A model generated the notes under the pieces. That model was not told the origin of the DNA, did no database searches, and saw nothing but the letters and a program-made list of their open reading frames with translations. The position numbers were made by a program, and so were the translations under genes. A stretch of DNA of 64,000 nt, taken from NCBI GenBank assembly GCA_001724265.1, contig MEDY01000100.1, forward strand, positions 1 through 64,000. Direction: 5' to 3'. Of this stretch, positions 54,026 to 64,000 are shown piece after piece; positions within the stretch are counted from its first letter, which is position 1, and the number at the start of each line of letters is the position of its first letter. This DNA comes from Rhizaria sp. SCN 62-66. Its lineage: Eukaryota; Rhizaria, unplaced.

Positions 54026-56770
54026 ATAGTGGCTCTGCGCAAGCGTGGGCCCGTGGTGCCCCGCCGAGGCCGGCAGCAGCACGGGCGACATGCCGCGCGC
54101 AAGTCCCAGCCCGACGCTGTTGTTCCCAGCGCCACCGCCGACGTTGAGGCGATTGGGCATCGGCATCGCGCGTGGCGTCGACGCCCCTGACGCCGTCACA
54201 GACCCGCGGCGACTGCCCGCGCCGCCGCCGCCGCCGGCGGCAGTGGCGCTGCGCTGCTGCGGCTGCTGCGATTGGGGTTGCGACTGCCCGTTGCGCGATG
54301 AGTACTCGGACCCCGTGTCCGAGTCCGACGAGAGCTCCAGCACCTCGCCGCCCCTGAGCACGAGGAAGGACGCCGAGGGCGTCTTGGGCGGCGACTGGCC
54401 GCGCTGGCCGTGGCCGCCCTGCGGCGGGCCCGCCGCGTGAGCGTTCTTGGGGTTGTAAGTGGCCGGGATGGTCCCGGGCGCGGGCGCGGGCGCGGTGCTG
54501 CCGCTTGTGCTGCCGTTGTGAGTGACCGCGGGCGTGCTGGCGGTGGTGTAGGGTGACGGCGTCGCGCGGCCGGAGACGCCGCGGTGCAGGCTCTGCGGCT
54601 GCAGCATGCCCTGTTGCTGCTGTTGCTGCTGGTAGTGCTGTGGAGTCGTATGCGTGCGATACTGCTGCTGTCCCTGCTGCTGCTGCTGCTGCTGCTGCGG
54701 CAGCGGCGCCTGGCCCTGATGCTGTTGCTGCTGCATCGCTGCGAGCGACGGCGTCGACACATACGACACCAACGGCACGTACGACCCCGCGCGCGAGGCC
54801 GGCCGCGACGGGCCCCGGGACTCGAGCCCGCCGCCGCCGGTCACGCCCACCACGCTACTATGGGTCGGGCCGGGGGTGCCGGGCACTGCGCCGCCGCCGT
54901 GGCCCTGGCCCTGACTGAAGCTGTGAGTGTTGGGAAGCATGCGGGGCGTCTGTGGGGCGCTGAGGTCGCCGGGGCGGCGCTGCTGACCCTTAGACTGCTG
55001 GCCGCCAGCGCCGCCAGCGACTGCGCCAGCAGCACTGGCGGTCGTGGTGTTAAACGTAGCCGAGCCGGACAGCGTGAACACGCCGCCACCGCTGTTGTTG
55101 GCGTTGACGTTGCTGTTGGCGCCGATGGTGCTGCTGCGCGACAGGGGGGCAGCGCCGCCGTTGTTGGCGTTACTGGGGTTATTGAGAGCGAACGTGCTGG
55201 TAGAGCGGTCCAGCAGCGTCGACGCGCCCTGCCGAGGCGTGCTCGGCGGCACGCCTGACCCACCGGTACTGGCGCTACTGCTGTTCCCGCCCGAAGCCGT
55301 GACCGCTGAGAAGCCGAAGAAGCGGTCTGCGAGCACGCTTTCGCCGGCGAGCGTGCTGGCAACTGTGGGCGCGGCGGTCGGCCGGTCGCCCATCAGCAGC
55401 GTGCCCGCGCGGCTGCGCGTGACCGCGGCCGCTGCAGCGTCGCCAGAGCAGTCGCCGGCGTAGACGTCGGCGCCGATGCTCGTTTGCGTGCGGGAAAGCA
55501 GCCCGGGGGTGCGCGCAACGCTGCGGTCAATGCCGCCGCCGACAGCGTTACCGTTACCGTTGTTATTCAAGGCTGCGACGGCGTTGGGGTCGTCGGTGAA
55601 CTCGTGGTAGTCGCCCTTGTTGTTCGTTGCGAGCTCTCCAGCCCCGTCGCCGTAGTCGTACTCGTAGCCGTATGCGTTGCTGTGCGCCGCAGCGTAGGCG
55701 TGCGCAGCGCCGGCAGCCGCGGCGGCCGCGATGGCGGCGTCGTCGTTGCCGCCGCCGCCGTTGATGCCATCGGAAGGCTCATCGGCGCTGTCGCCGCAGC
55801 AGGAGACACAGCAAGCGACCCAGGTGCGGACGCGGAAGAAGCGTACACAGGGGCAGCAGCCGGCAATCTTGGCGTAGTTTTTCATGCAGAAACCGAGCAG
55901 GCAGTAGATGGCCATGAGGAGCGCGCCCGAGGTGAGGAAGATGGCGCTCTGCCGCAGCGAGCGGCGGTGGCGTTTCTCGTCGACGGCGAACGAGTCGGCG
56001 TCCTGCAGCGACACGCGTGCCACGTCGACGCTGGGGGACATGCGGTGGAAGCAGGGGAAGAAGCTGCCGACGCTGTAGGTCGCGGTGCACACGGCCTCAG
56101 CGGCCTCGATGGTCAGGTTCGCCGTGACCACCGTGGGCGCGAACACAGGCGGCTCAGCGGGCCCAGCGGGTGCAGTGAGCAGACCGGAGCGAGCGCTTGT
56201 GGGAGAGTTTGAGCTGTAGGTCGACAAATGCGCATCAGTAATGCTTAGCTGGCCTGCATGCTCCTGCTGTCGCCCGTGTTGTTGACCCTTTTGCTGTGGG
56301 TCGACAGCGGTGGGGTCACCAACAGTGATGTCGACCGCAGTCGCGGTGAGCGTCGAGGGCGTAAAAGAGAAGTCGACGAGGACGCGGCACACGTCGCAGT
56401 GGAAGTCCTCGCGGCACGGATGGTAGTAGTCGACCTTGCGTGCGGTGCACACGACCTCGCGCCAGAGGCCCGGGTGCGGGTCAGGCACCGAGGTGAACTG
56501 GAACACGCCCATGGCGATCATCACGAACGAGGCGATCAGCAGCAGCAGCACCTTGGAGCCAATCCAGGCGCGAATTGAGTGGCAACTGCAGCCGCCCGAG
56601 CGCTTGCGCGCCTTGGTGGGCCTCTTGGTGCCCGCGGCGTGAGCTGTGGCGCCCAGGCTGGACTGGGGGCGCGAATGCGAGTGTGCGTGCGAGCTAGCGT
56701 ACGAGAGCGACTGCGAGCGAGAGACGCCGGCGCCGCTAGAGGAGGACGAGCGGCCGCCGGAGTGGGGCAT
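52964..56770 (-). CDS. Two-pass membrane protein with Cys-rich loop and very long Gln/Ser/Gly-rich tail
   Basis: A single exon of 1268 codons, ATG at 56770 (MPHSGGRSSSS) and TGA at 52964. The short basic N-terminus leads to a membrane helix at about 68-90 (LLLLIASFVMIAMGVF). A loop of about 180 residues follows with six or more Cys (VVCTARKV, HPC, HCDVC, AVCTATYSVGSFFPC). A second helix lies at about 273-295 (IFLTSGALLMAIYCLLGFCM), then a Cys-rich juxtamembrane segment and a tail of about 950 residues rich in Gln, Ser, Gly and Asn, including an eight-Gln run. The topology (two helices, disulfide-type loop, both ends inside) resembles BK-channel beta (KCNMB) or similar accessory subunits, but I see no decisive motif and the likeness may be only architectural. 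The gene is in tandem with CFAP57 on the same strand. Confidence 0.75.
54674..54697 (-). repeat. (CAG)8 microsatellite encoding poly-Gln
   Basis: Eight perfect CAG units on the coding (minus) strand, inside the Gln-rich tail of the two-pass membrane protein. Shorter CAG/CAA runs flank it and recur at about 53590-53680. Confidence 0.9.
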
Positions 56771-57501
56771 GGCTGCTGTTGCTACGCTCTGCGCTGCTCT
56801 CAGCACGGCTCGGGGCTGTCTGTTTCGGCGCGGCTCTGCTTCGCTCCAGCAAGCGGCTAAGCGTTAAATCTCAGAGGTTGAAGTAGAAAGGTCAGATTCG
56901 ACCGTGGAGAACTGCTATAAAAGCGTTGTGGATATTTTGTGGTATGTGGTGTGTGAGGGAAGTGTGGATTCGTATTGACGATCATGGTGGTGTGAGAATG
57001 AGGTCGAAAGATAGCCCCCACCAGTCTCCAGATCGCTACGTCTCTCCACGCAGTCCCCCCAGTCTGCCACTCGACCATGTCACGAGGCGATACACGAAAA
57101 AATACTTCAGGGGGCAAACATATCCAAACGCGTTCAAACTCTTGATATGCCATAATATGCATAGTAAATCGCACTTTATTAAGTTCACATATGATGACTT
57201 GTTTCTATTAAGTCCTTTTATTACTCCGTTTTGAAGTTCACCGAGCGGGTGAGGCCACTTGAAAACTGCCTCACGACAGCACAAATCAGACATAACAATG
57301 CAAAAGCACTGAATAATATAGAAATAAGATAGATGACAAAGATTAGTTTATATAACGCGTCATATCTTTTGAAATGTAGAACAGATGGCCCATTGTACAT
57401 GGCCCTCAGGGTCCTCTCGCTGACCCTCGTCAGGAGATAAGATCGGCATCTTTCTTTCTCATAGCTGTGCTGTTGCGCGACTGCATTCCCTCACTGCATG
57501 C
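56771..57501. other. Spacer between the two-pass membrane protein gene and CFAP57
   Basis: An AT-rich 731 nt that should contain the promoter of the downstream minus-strand gene and the CFAP57 3'-UTR. A TATAAAAG at 56916-56923 reads on the plus strand, the wrong way for either neighbour, and no credible plus-strand gene follows it. Confidence 0.45.
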
Positions 57502-60500
57502 TCACATAGGCTGCAACGCCGAGTCGGGCCTGACCGCGATCCGCGCCCTGCGCTCCTCGATGAGTGCGCGCAGCTGCCGGATCTGCCCGCGCTGCGCCTC
57601 GAGCACCTGCATCGTCTCGGCGTCGGCCGCACCCGCGCCGCCCGCGCCCGGCTGCGCGCCGTCGCCGCCGTCGCCCCACTGCCCGCCCGCGCCGGGACCC
57701 GTGGCGCCCATGGCGGCAGCAGCGGGCGCGGTAATCATGTCGCGCTGGCGTTGAACCTGGTGGATCATCTTGAGCTCGCGGCGCATCTGGTTGATCTCCT
57801 TGATCAGCGCCACGTTCTCCTGCATCACGCGCACGTTGTCGTTCTTGCCCAGCTCGGCGTCGTGCGCCAGCCGCTGCTTGACGGCCGCCACGGAGCGCTC
57901 CAGGTATTGGCGCTGGCGGCGGTACTCGAGCGAGACCTCTGCGTCGAGGCGCGCGCCGCGCACGCGGTCAGTGACGTACTTGCCGTGCAGCTGCTTGACG
58001 GCCGCACGCAGCAGCACCGGGTCCTGCAGGTACCCGATCGCCGTCGTCGTGTCGGCGCACATCTGCCGCGCCTCGCGCAGCGCGCGCCGGCACTGCGACT
58101 TGACGGCAAGCACCTCGACGTGCTTAGCCTGCAGGCGCTCGGCCATGGCGCGGACCTCTTCCTGCAGGATGCCGTTATGCGCGTGGAAGGCCTCGAGACG
58201 CGAGTCGAGCCGGTCGACTGTGTCGCGCAGGTCCGCAATCTCCGCCTCGCGCGGCTCGATGCGCCGCTTCAGTTCCTTGATCTGGAAGTCGAGCACAAAC
58301 TTGTACTTTTCCAGGCCCTGGTTCCCGCGCTTGACCTCGAAGATCTGCCGCTCTTTCTCCGAGATGACGGCGTCGCGCGCGCTGATGGCCTGCCGCTGCT
58401 CCTCCAGCTTGGCCTTGAGCGAGTACGTGTGCTCCAACAGCTCCTCCTCCTGCGTCTGCAGCGCGAGCTTCGCCTCGCCCAGGTCCTCCAGATCGCGCTG
58501 GAGCGCCTTGAACTTCTTCTGGATGATGCCGTTCTCGCCCTTAAGCCGCAGCGTGACGTCGCGCTCTTGCTCCAGTCGCCCGCGGTAGCGCTGCAGCAGC
58601 AACTCGATCTCCGTGTCCAGGTCTTCCTCGGTCTGCGTGCGGTCCTCGGCGAACTTGCGCGCGAGGTCCGACTGCGCCTCGCGCACGCGGCCACCCTCGC
58701 CGCGCTCGCTCTGCAGCTCCGCCTCGCGCCGCGCGCGCAGCGCAGCCATGTTGGCCGCGTGCTGCTCGTCGCGCTGCCGCGCCGCCAGCTCCCGCGCGGC
58801 GCGCGCGCGGTCGAGTCCCTCCTGGAGGCCCTGCAGGCGCGTGACCTGGCGCATGAAGGCCTTCTGGTACTGCACGGCCTGTGCGTGCAGCTCGGCATTG
58901 TGGCGCTGCTGCAGCGCGAAGACCTTCTCCTGCGCCTCGGTGTCGGCCTCCTGCTTCTCGTCGCGCCGCATCTGCACCTTGGCACGGTCGTGCTCGAGCC
59001 GCAGCACGTATTCGTGCGTCAGCCGCTTGAGCGCGTCCTGGTGTGCCACGTCCTTGGCGCGCAACGTGTACTCTTTGTTGTCACGCAGCTCCTCCAGCTT
59101 CGCCTCAAGCTCATGCGCGAGCGCGTTCTGGTCCTCGAGGTCCTGCAGGTGCACCAGGACTTCCTCCGAGTACTGGAGCGCGTCTGGGTCGTCGCGGCGC
59201 GCGAGACGGCCGCGCTCCTCCTCGATCGCCAGCACCGACACGCAGCCGTCGTCCGAGGCGGCGACGAGGTAGCAGTCGTCCGCCGTGATGCGCAGCCGCG
59301 AAACGGCGCGCGCGTGACACTGGTAGTCCTTGACGTCGCCGGTGAGCGGGAAGCGGAAGGCGCGGATGACGCCGTTGACGGTGCCCGCAAAGAGCATGCG
59401 TTCGGGCGCGTGGCCGACGACGAGCTGCGTAAGCACGACGCCCGCGTCTAGCGACTTGAGCACGCCGCGGCCCGCGATCTCCTTGAGGATGTGGTCGTCG
59501 CCGACGGCGAAGAGCTTGCCGTCCTGAGTCGCTACGGCCGCCGTGAAGCGGCAGCCCTTCTGGATGTACTCCTGCGCGCGCGCCGAGAGCTCGAGCCGGC
59601 GCTCAAAGACGGCGCCGTCCGCGCCCGCGGTGACGATGGCGGCGTCGTCGCGCGCCCAGAAGATGGAGCGCACGGCGCTGGTGTGGCCGCGAAACGAGTG
59701 CAGCGGCTCGCACGTGTAGGTCGCGAACACGTGCACAGAGCCACCCTGCGCCGCCGCGAACAGGTGCCCGCCGTTGCTGAACAGACACTCAGTGCAGTGC
59801 TTGATGGGGAGCTCTTTGAACGGAGAAATGGAGGAATAGAGCAGCGCGCAGAGCTTGAGCCGGTCCGCGAAGCCGATGAGGATGTAGTGGCCCGACGGGT
59901 GCAGCGCCACAGACAGCGGTGGCTCGGGGAACTTGACGCACAGATCGAGTTCGCGCGTGAGAAAGTTCCACACGCGCACGGTGTGGTCGGCTGAGCACGT
60001 CGCGATCAGCGGCTTGCGGGCGCACACGTCGAGCCCCGTGATGGGCGCAGAGTGGAACGACGACGACAGAGGCACCAGCTTTGCCACGGGCAGCGCCGCG
60101 TTGCCGGAGCCGGCGCCAGCGCCACTGCTGCTGCTGCTGCTGCTGCTGGCGACAGCTGTGGAGGCGGCGGAGTCGCTGGCCTCGGGATTATTGGAGTCCG
60201 AGGCGGCGGCGGCGGCGGGGTGGGAGGCTGAGTCCGTCGCGTTGCCGCTGCTGGCGCTGGAGCCGTCCTCGGGGTTACTGGCGGGCGCAGGGCCCGCGGC
60301 CACACCAACGCTTGCACCGGTGCCCCCGCTGACTGCGGGCGCGGCGACCGCGACGGACTCGGGCCCGAAGCGGCTGACCTTGTAGATCTGCGCGGCCGAG
60401 GTGGTCACGACCACGGTCTCGTCGGCCGCGTTGGCGGCGATGCAGCGGATGCGTTCAGCCGAGGTCGCGCTGTCGAGCGCGTCGAGCGCGGCCTCGTGCA

Positions 60501-61703
60501 CGCACGTGAGGCGCCCACTGCGGTTGCTGCCGTTGCTGGCCACGCCCGCGGCGGGAGCGAAGAGCGCCAGACGGCCCAGCGGCGACGCCGCAACGAAGCC
60601 CGTCGGGTAGGTGGCCAGCGCCGCGATGGGCTGGCCCGCCATCGCGGGCGGCATCGTCAGCACGGAGCGGAACACGCAGTCGTCGACCACGATCACCTGA
60701 ACACGAGTAAACCGATTAGAATTGAAGGGGGGCGTAAATGAGTATGTGCCATTACAAAATTGAAATTTCAAATATTAAATCTCGTTGTAAATTATTACTG
60801 ATTAAAGTTAACAATAAATGTTTCGATTTGGTGAAGCTATATAGCCGTACCTGTCCGCGGTTTGTGCCGACGAGCGTGCGCTTGCCGTCACCCCAGGCGT
60901 GGCACGTGTAGTCGTCCTGCGGCGCGCCGGCCAGGGACGCCAGCACAGGGCGCAGGTGCGTGGCGCCGGGGTCGGCCTCGTAGTAGAGCAGCGCGCGCGG
61001 GCCGGAGAGGCACAGCAGCGTGGGGTCCGCGGGGCAGAAGGAGCAGGCGGTGAGCGAGTCGCGCACGTCGACGCGCTCCAGGTGCACTGGCCGCGCCTTG
61101 TGCCAGAGCCAGTTGATCAGCGGCGTGTCGGGGCCAGAGCCCAGCGAGAGAAGGTACTTGGAGTCGGGCGAGAAGCACAGTGACACGTACTCGGTGCAGC
61201 GCAGCTCAGTCGTGACCAGGACCTTGCGTTTCTTAAGGGTCCGCAGGTCGTAGACGGAGATAGTCGCGAACTCGCGCGCACGCTCGGCGATTGCGCAAAA
61301 GCGGCGGTTCGGAGATACAGCGAGCGCGGTAATCTCGGCCTTCTCAAAGCGCGGGTCGTTGACGTCGGAGCCGAAGAGAAAGCGCTGCGTCTTGGTCTGC
61401 GGGTTGAAGAGTACGACTGTGTGGCCGGCGGGGTAGATGATGCTGTCATCCTCGCCGAAGTGGATGTTATTCTTCACGTCAGCCTTAAGCCCAAAGATAT
61501 GCCTACGCAACAGATTCAAGCAAGGTAGAACGGGCCGATATGGAGTGATTCAAAAAATAGTATTGGGTGAGAGAAGTGTGCGGGCAGGCACAGCGAAACG
61601 AGGATTGGGCCACAGCTTGAGCGCAGACCAGGACCTGAAGGAGTGTGTGAGGGCATAGCTGGATTATGGCGTACCTATGGGTTAGGACTGGTGTGGAGTC
61701 CAT
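57502..61703 (-). CDS. CFAP57: Cilia- and flagella-associated protein 57 (WDR65)
   Basis: Minus-strand exons are 61703-61675 (only 29 nt), 61502-60851 and 60696-57502. The introns are 172 and 154 nt, both starting GTACG. The product is 1291 aa, close to the usual ~1250, and the stop is TGA. CFAP57 is an axonemal protein linked to inner dynein arm assembly and ciliary beating. Residues 1-600 are WD40-type (THR|HIFGLKADVKNNIHF, SIIYPAGHTVVLFNP, ALAVSPNRRFCAIAE, FRGHTSAVRSIFWARDD), with a Ser/Ala insert at about 343-433. Residues about 743-1207 are coiled coil with family-specific blocks (LKGENGIIQKKFKALQRDLE, LDFQIKELKRRIEPREAEI, VRVMQENVALIKEINQMRRE). The tiny first exon is needed: the second exon's frame has no ATG, and joining gives the expected N-terminus. 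The Ala/Gly-rich tail ends in ALQPM. Confidence 0.95.
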
Positions 61704-62586
61704 CGTAAGTGGACTGTCAAGGTGGTGAATGAAGGATTAAGTGGTGTGGAGCGGGGCAAAGATGAGGAAAGAGTGACAGAGTAAGGTGAGGCAAACGGAC
61801 GGGAAACAGACAGCTGTTTGACCGGAAGACGTGCGAATTGAGGGCCCTAAAAAGACGTATAAACAAATCACACAGCAAAGACATAAGAAATCATATCCAG
61901 TATTTAACTGCACGAGCACAACATCCCTAAGTTCGTATTTCTTTTCACCCCTGCAGTAACCGACTGCAGTCAACTTTTTCGCGAACTTGCTATAGTCGTT
62001 GGACTTCAACAGTCACAGCCGGCTGGTCGTTTTGTGACGGAGAGAGAATCGACCGGTGAGAGGGGGAGGCCGCCACGGCGTCCACTTACGCGAGTGGGGT
62101 GCTGTACGATAACTGCTCGCGGTTAATTCGAAATGTTGAATTAATCAAGTGGCACTTGACAATTTCTTGCGAATTCTTTTTTTAATTCTTGAAAAAAGGT
62201 ATCATCTAGGTCGTGACAAGTCATTCGCGTAGCAGACCCTTGATGTTTGCACCGCTCCGATCAGTACCTTGCCACCCTTTTGTCTGGCGTCAGCTTACGC
62301 CACAAGCTTTTTATATCTCCACTTTCTGTCGATTCCGTCTCTTCTTCAACTCATCCCCCCTGTGCGCACTTCTGTTCACCCTGCTTTTGACCTGTTTTGA
62401 ACAGACCTGCGTGGACCTCTCCGGCCCCCACCGACAGACCTCCCTCAGCCCCTCGCACCGCGTCGCTGCCGCCGTGCGCTACCATTGTATCAGCTCTTTG
62501 ACAAGACCTCTCGCAGTGTCTTGTCCCTAAATCCACCCCCGTTGAAGTTTGTTTCGCGGGCGGTCCCTTTTTGTCTACACATCAGC
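61704..62586. promoter_or_regulatory. Divergent spacer between CFAP57 and the right-edge gene
   Basis: The 883 nt hold both promoters. A TTTTTATAT stretch at about 62305-62315, some 275 nt before the right-edge gene's ATG, is TATA-like on the plus strand. The part from about 62380 is GC-richer and is probably 5'-UTR of that gene. Confidence 0.35.
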
Positions 62587-64000
62587 ATGCCACCTGCATC
62601 TGCTGCCCCTTCGTCGTCTTCCTCCTCCGGAGCCACCGTTGTTCCTGAGATGACTGCGACCGCTGCGCCGGTGCGCGCAAGCACGCGCTCATCCCCCGTA
62701 GCCGCGGCTGCAGCCGCCACCCTTGCTCCGGCTGCCGCCCTCGCGACGGCTGCCGGGGGGGCAGGCTCGACGAATGCGGCCGTGGCGGCCGCCAACGCGC
62801 GCCCGCGCCGCAAGCGCAACGCCCCCGGCTCCCCGCTCGCCTCCGCCTCTTCCGCGCCCGGTGCCAGCGCCCTCCCGGCCACCCCCGCTGCCGCCGCTGC
62901 TGCTGCTGCTGCTGGTGTCCCTAGCGCTACCGCTGCCAACGCCACTACTAGCGGGGGCTTCGTTGTCCCCTCAGCCGCGTTGGTGACCCCGGTGGCGAGC
63001 CGCCGTCGTCGCGCCACGGGCTCCGCCGTCGCCTCGGCCTCGGCCGCCGCGCCCGGCTCCGCCACGGTCGTCGGCGGGGCTGCTCCGTCAAGCGCCAACG
63101 CTGCTGGTGAGGCCGGGCTCGATACGACGCCGCCCGGCGCTGGCAGTGCCTCCGCGGCCGCTGCGCCCGGGGCCCCTGTCGCCCCCGTGGCCGGCGTCGT
63201 GGTGGTGGGCCCCGAGCTGCCCCCCACGCCCGTGAGTATTCTCGCGCAGTCGCGCTACGTCCCCGCCACATCGTCCTCGTCCTCCTCGTCCGTGCCGTCT
63301 CACAGTCACGGGCACGGCCACGGCCACGCTGCGTCGGGCCTCTCAGTCGTCGTCAACGGCGTCGGCGCCGCCCGCTCCGGCCCCAACGGCAACGGCTACA
63401 GCGTCTATGGCCACGGCCACGGTCACGCGCATGGCGGAAACAGCGCGGTGGCGTCCCCGGGCCACAGCCCGCTGTTGATGCCCGCGCCGCTGCCCGTCCG
63501 CGGCAACAGCCACGGTGGCCACGCCGCGGCCTCGGCTGCCGCGGCCGCCGGCGCCGCCCACGGTCACTCTGCCACGGGCGCTGGCCACGGCACCAACAGC
63601 CAGGGCGACACCCCGAGCCATCACCACGGCGGCGGCGGCGGCGGCAACGCGGGCATGCGTGTGTCGGGCCACACGCTGACCGTGAACGGGGCCGGCAGCG
63701 GCGCCACGGCGGGCTCGATGGGGCCGGCCACGACCTTCTTCGGCGCCTCGGCCGCGCCCGCGTACGGCATCGCCGCGCACCTGCAGCCCCTGCACAACAG
63801 CAACAACAGCAACCACGGCGGCACTCACGGTCCCAGCCATCAATACGGTCACGGTCACGGCCAGCAGCACGGCACTGGTGCGAACGCGGCGGCGCACGGC
63901 TACAGCGGTCACGGCAACAGTGGCTTCGCCAGCGCGAGTAGCGGCGGCGCGAGCGCGGTGGCGCTGCAGACGGTGCTGTCACACACGCAGTCCGGGCACG
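62587..64000 (+). CDS. 5' part of a His/Gly/Ala-rich protein, truncated by the right window edge
   Basis: The frame is open from ATG at 62587 to the last base: 471 codons with no stop, so the gene continues outside. The strongly GC third positions and AT-rich upstream DNA support a real gene. The sequence is low in complexity: Ala/Ser/Pro-rich at first, with two short basic patches (RPRRKRN near residue 76 and SRRRRATG near residue 139). From about residue 240 it is rich in His-Gly repeats (SHGHGHGHA, HGHGHAHGG, QYGHGHGQQHG). No domain is visible in this part; such N-terminal tails in this window precede folded domains (as in the calcium channel), so the function probably lies beyond the edge. 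His-Gly repeats may bind metal, but this is not shown. Confidence 0.7.
   Translation, partial: MPPASAAPSSSSSSGATVVPEMTATAAPVRASTRSSPVAAAAAATLAPAAALATAAGGAGSTNAAVAAANARPRRKRNAPGSPLASASSAPGASALPATPAAAAAAAAAGVPSATAANATTSGGFVVPSAALVTPVASRRRRATGSAVASASAAAPGSATVVGGAAPSSANAAGEAGLDTTPPGAGSASAAAAPGAPVAPVAGVVVVGPELPPTPVSILAQSRYVPATSSSSSSSVPSHSHGHGHGHAASGLSVVVNGVGAARSGPNGNGYSVYGHGHGHAHGGNSAVASPGHSPLLMPAPLPVRGNSHGGHAAASAAAAAGAAHGHSATGAGHGTNSQGDTPSHHHGGGGGGNAGMRVSGHTLTVNGAGSGATAGSMGPATTFFGASAAPAYGIAAHLQPLHNSNNSNHGGTHGPSHQYGHGHGQQHGTGANAAAHGYSGHGNSGFASASSGGASAVALQTVLSHTQSGH

Noticed and set aside
56771-56806. Start of the two-pass membrane protein at 56806
   Set aside because: That codon is GTG. The first ATG, at 56770, gives a normal cytoplasmic N-terminus.
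56926-57234. A 102-codon plus-strand frame preceded by TATAAAAG
   Set aside because: AT-rich, no codon bias like other genes here and no recognisable domain; the TATA match is probably chance.
1-64000. CRISPR arrays, rRNA, tRNA genes, riboswitches
   Set aside because: None recognised by eye on either strand. The repeats present are coding microsatellites and minisatellites, and the organism is eukaryotic.

Overview
This is a GC-rich stretch of nuclear DNA from a eukaryote, most likely a flagellated unicellular protist. The genes are spliced and protein-coding, with very GC-rich exons full of Ala, Gly, Ser, Asn and Gln tracts. Introns are mostly 94-233 nt and AT-richer, and the spacers between genes are AT-rich. 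There is no operon structure. CFAP57, a component of motile cilia, implies a flagellum. I cannot name the species.

Layout: a possible gene end and a decayed transposase-like fragment (1-900); a protein with a split C-terminal NADAR domain (+, 1786-4786); the SSU-processome HEAT-repeat protein UTP10/HEATR1 (-, 5176-17172); the ribosomal-protein chaperone GRWD1/RRB1 (+, 17997-19834), head-to-head with UTP10; the DNA polymerase alpha B subunit POLA2 (+, 20360-23512); an unidentified 317-aa protein (-, 23753-24852); a giant four-domain voltage-gated calcium channel of about 6849 residues (+, 25316-46230); an unidentified 325-aa membrane-like protein (-, 47553-48530); a six-LIM protein (+, 49320-51563); a two-pass membrane protein with a long Gln-rich tail (-, 52964-56770); CFAP57/WDR65 (-, 57502-61703); and the 5' part of a His/Gly/Ala-rich gene that runs off the right edge (+, 62587 onward).

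The most important observation concerns the codon TAG. Two unrelated genes are interrupted by exactly one in-frame TAG, and the same frame then continues to a TAA. In the first gene (TAG at 4454) the two sides are the two conserved halves of one NADAR domain. In the calcium channel (TAG at 30930) the two sides are domain I and domains II-IV of one four-repeat channel. Each of the ten complete genes ends at TAA (six) or TGA (four), and none ends at TAG. The simplest reading is that UAG is a rare sense codon here, with Gln the best guess from context and Leu the main alternative, and that UAA and UGA are the terminators. A standard-code annotation would cut both genes in two.

A second genome-wide signal is the splice donor. 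Ten of the twelve introns placed inside coding sequence begin GTACG and one more begins GTACT. Only one has the usual GTAAG. Functionally the window mixes housekeeping (ribosome biogenesis, replication), excitability and cilia (calcium channel, CFAP57) and cytoskeletal adaptor (LIM) genes.
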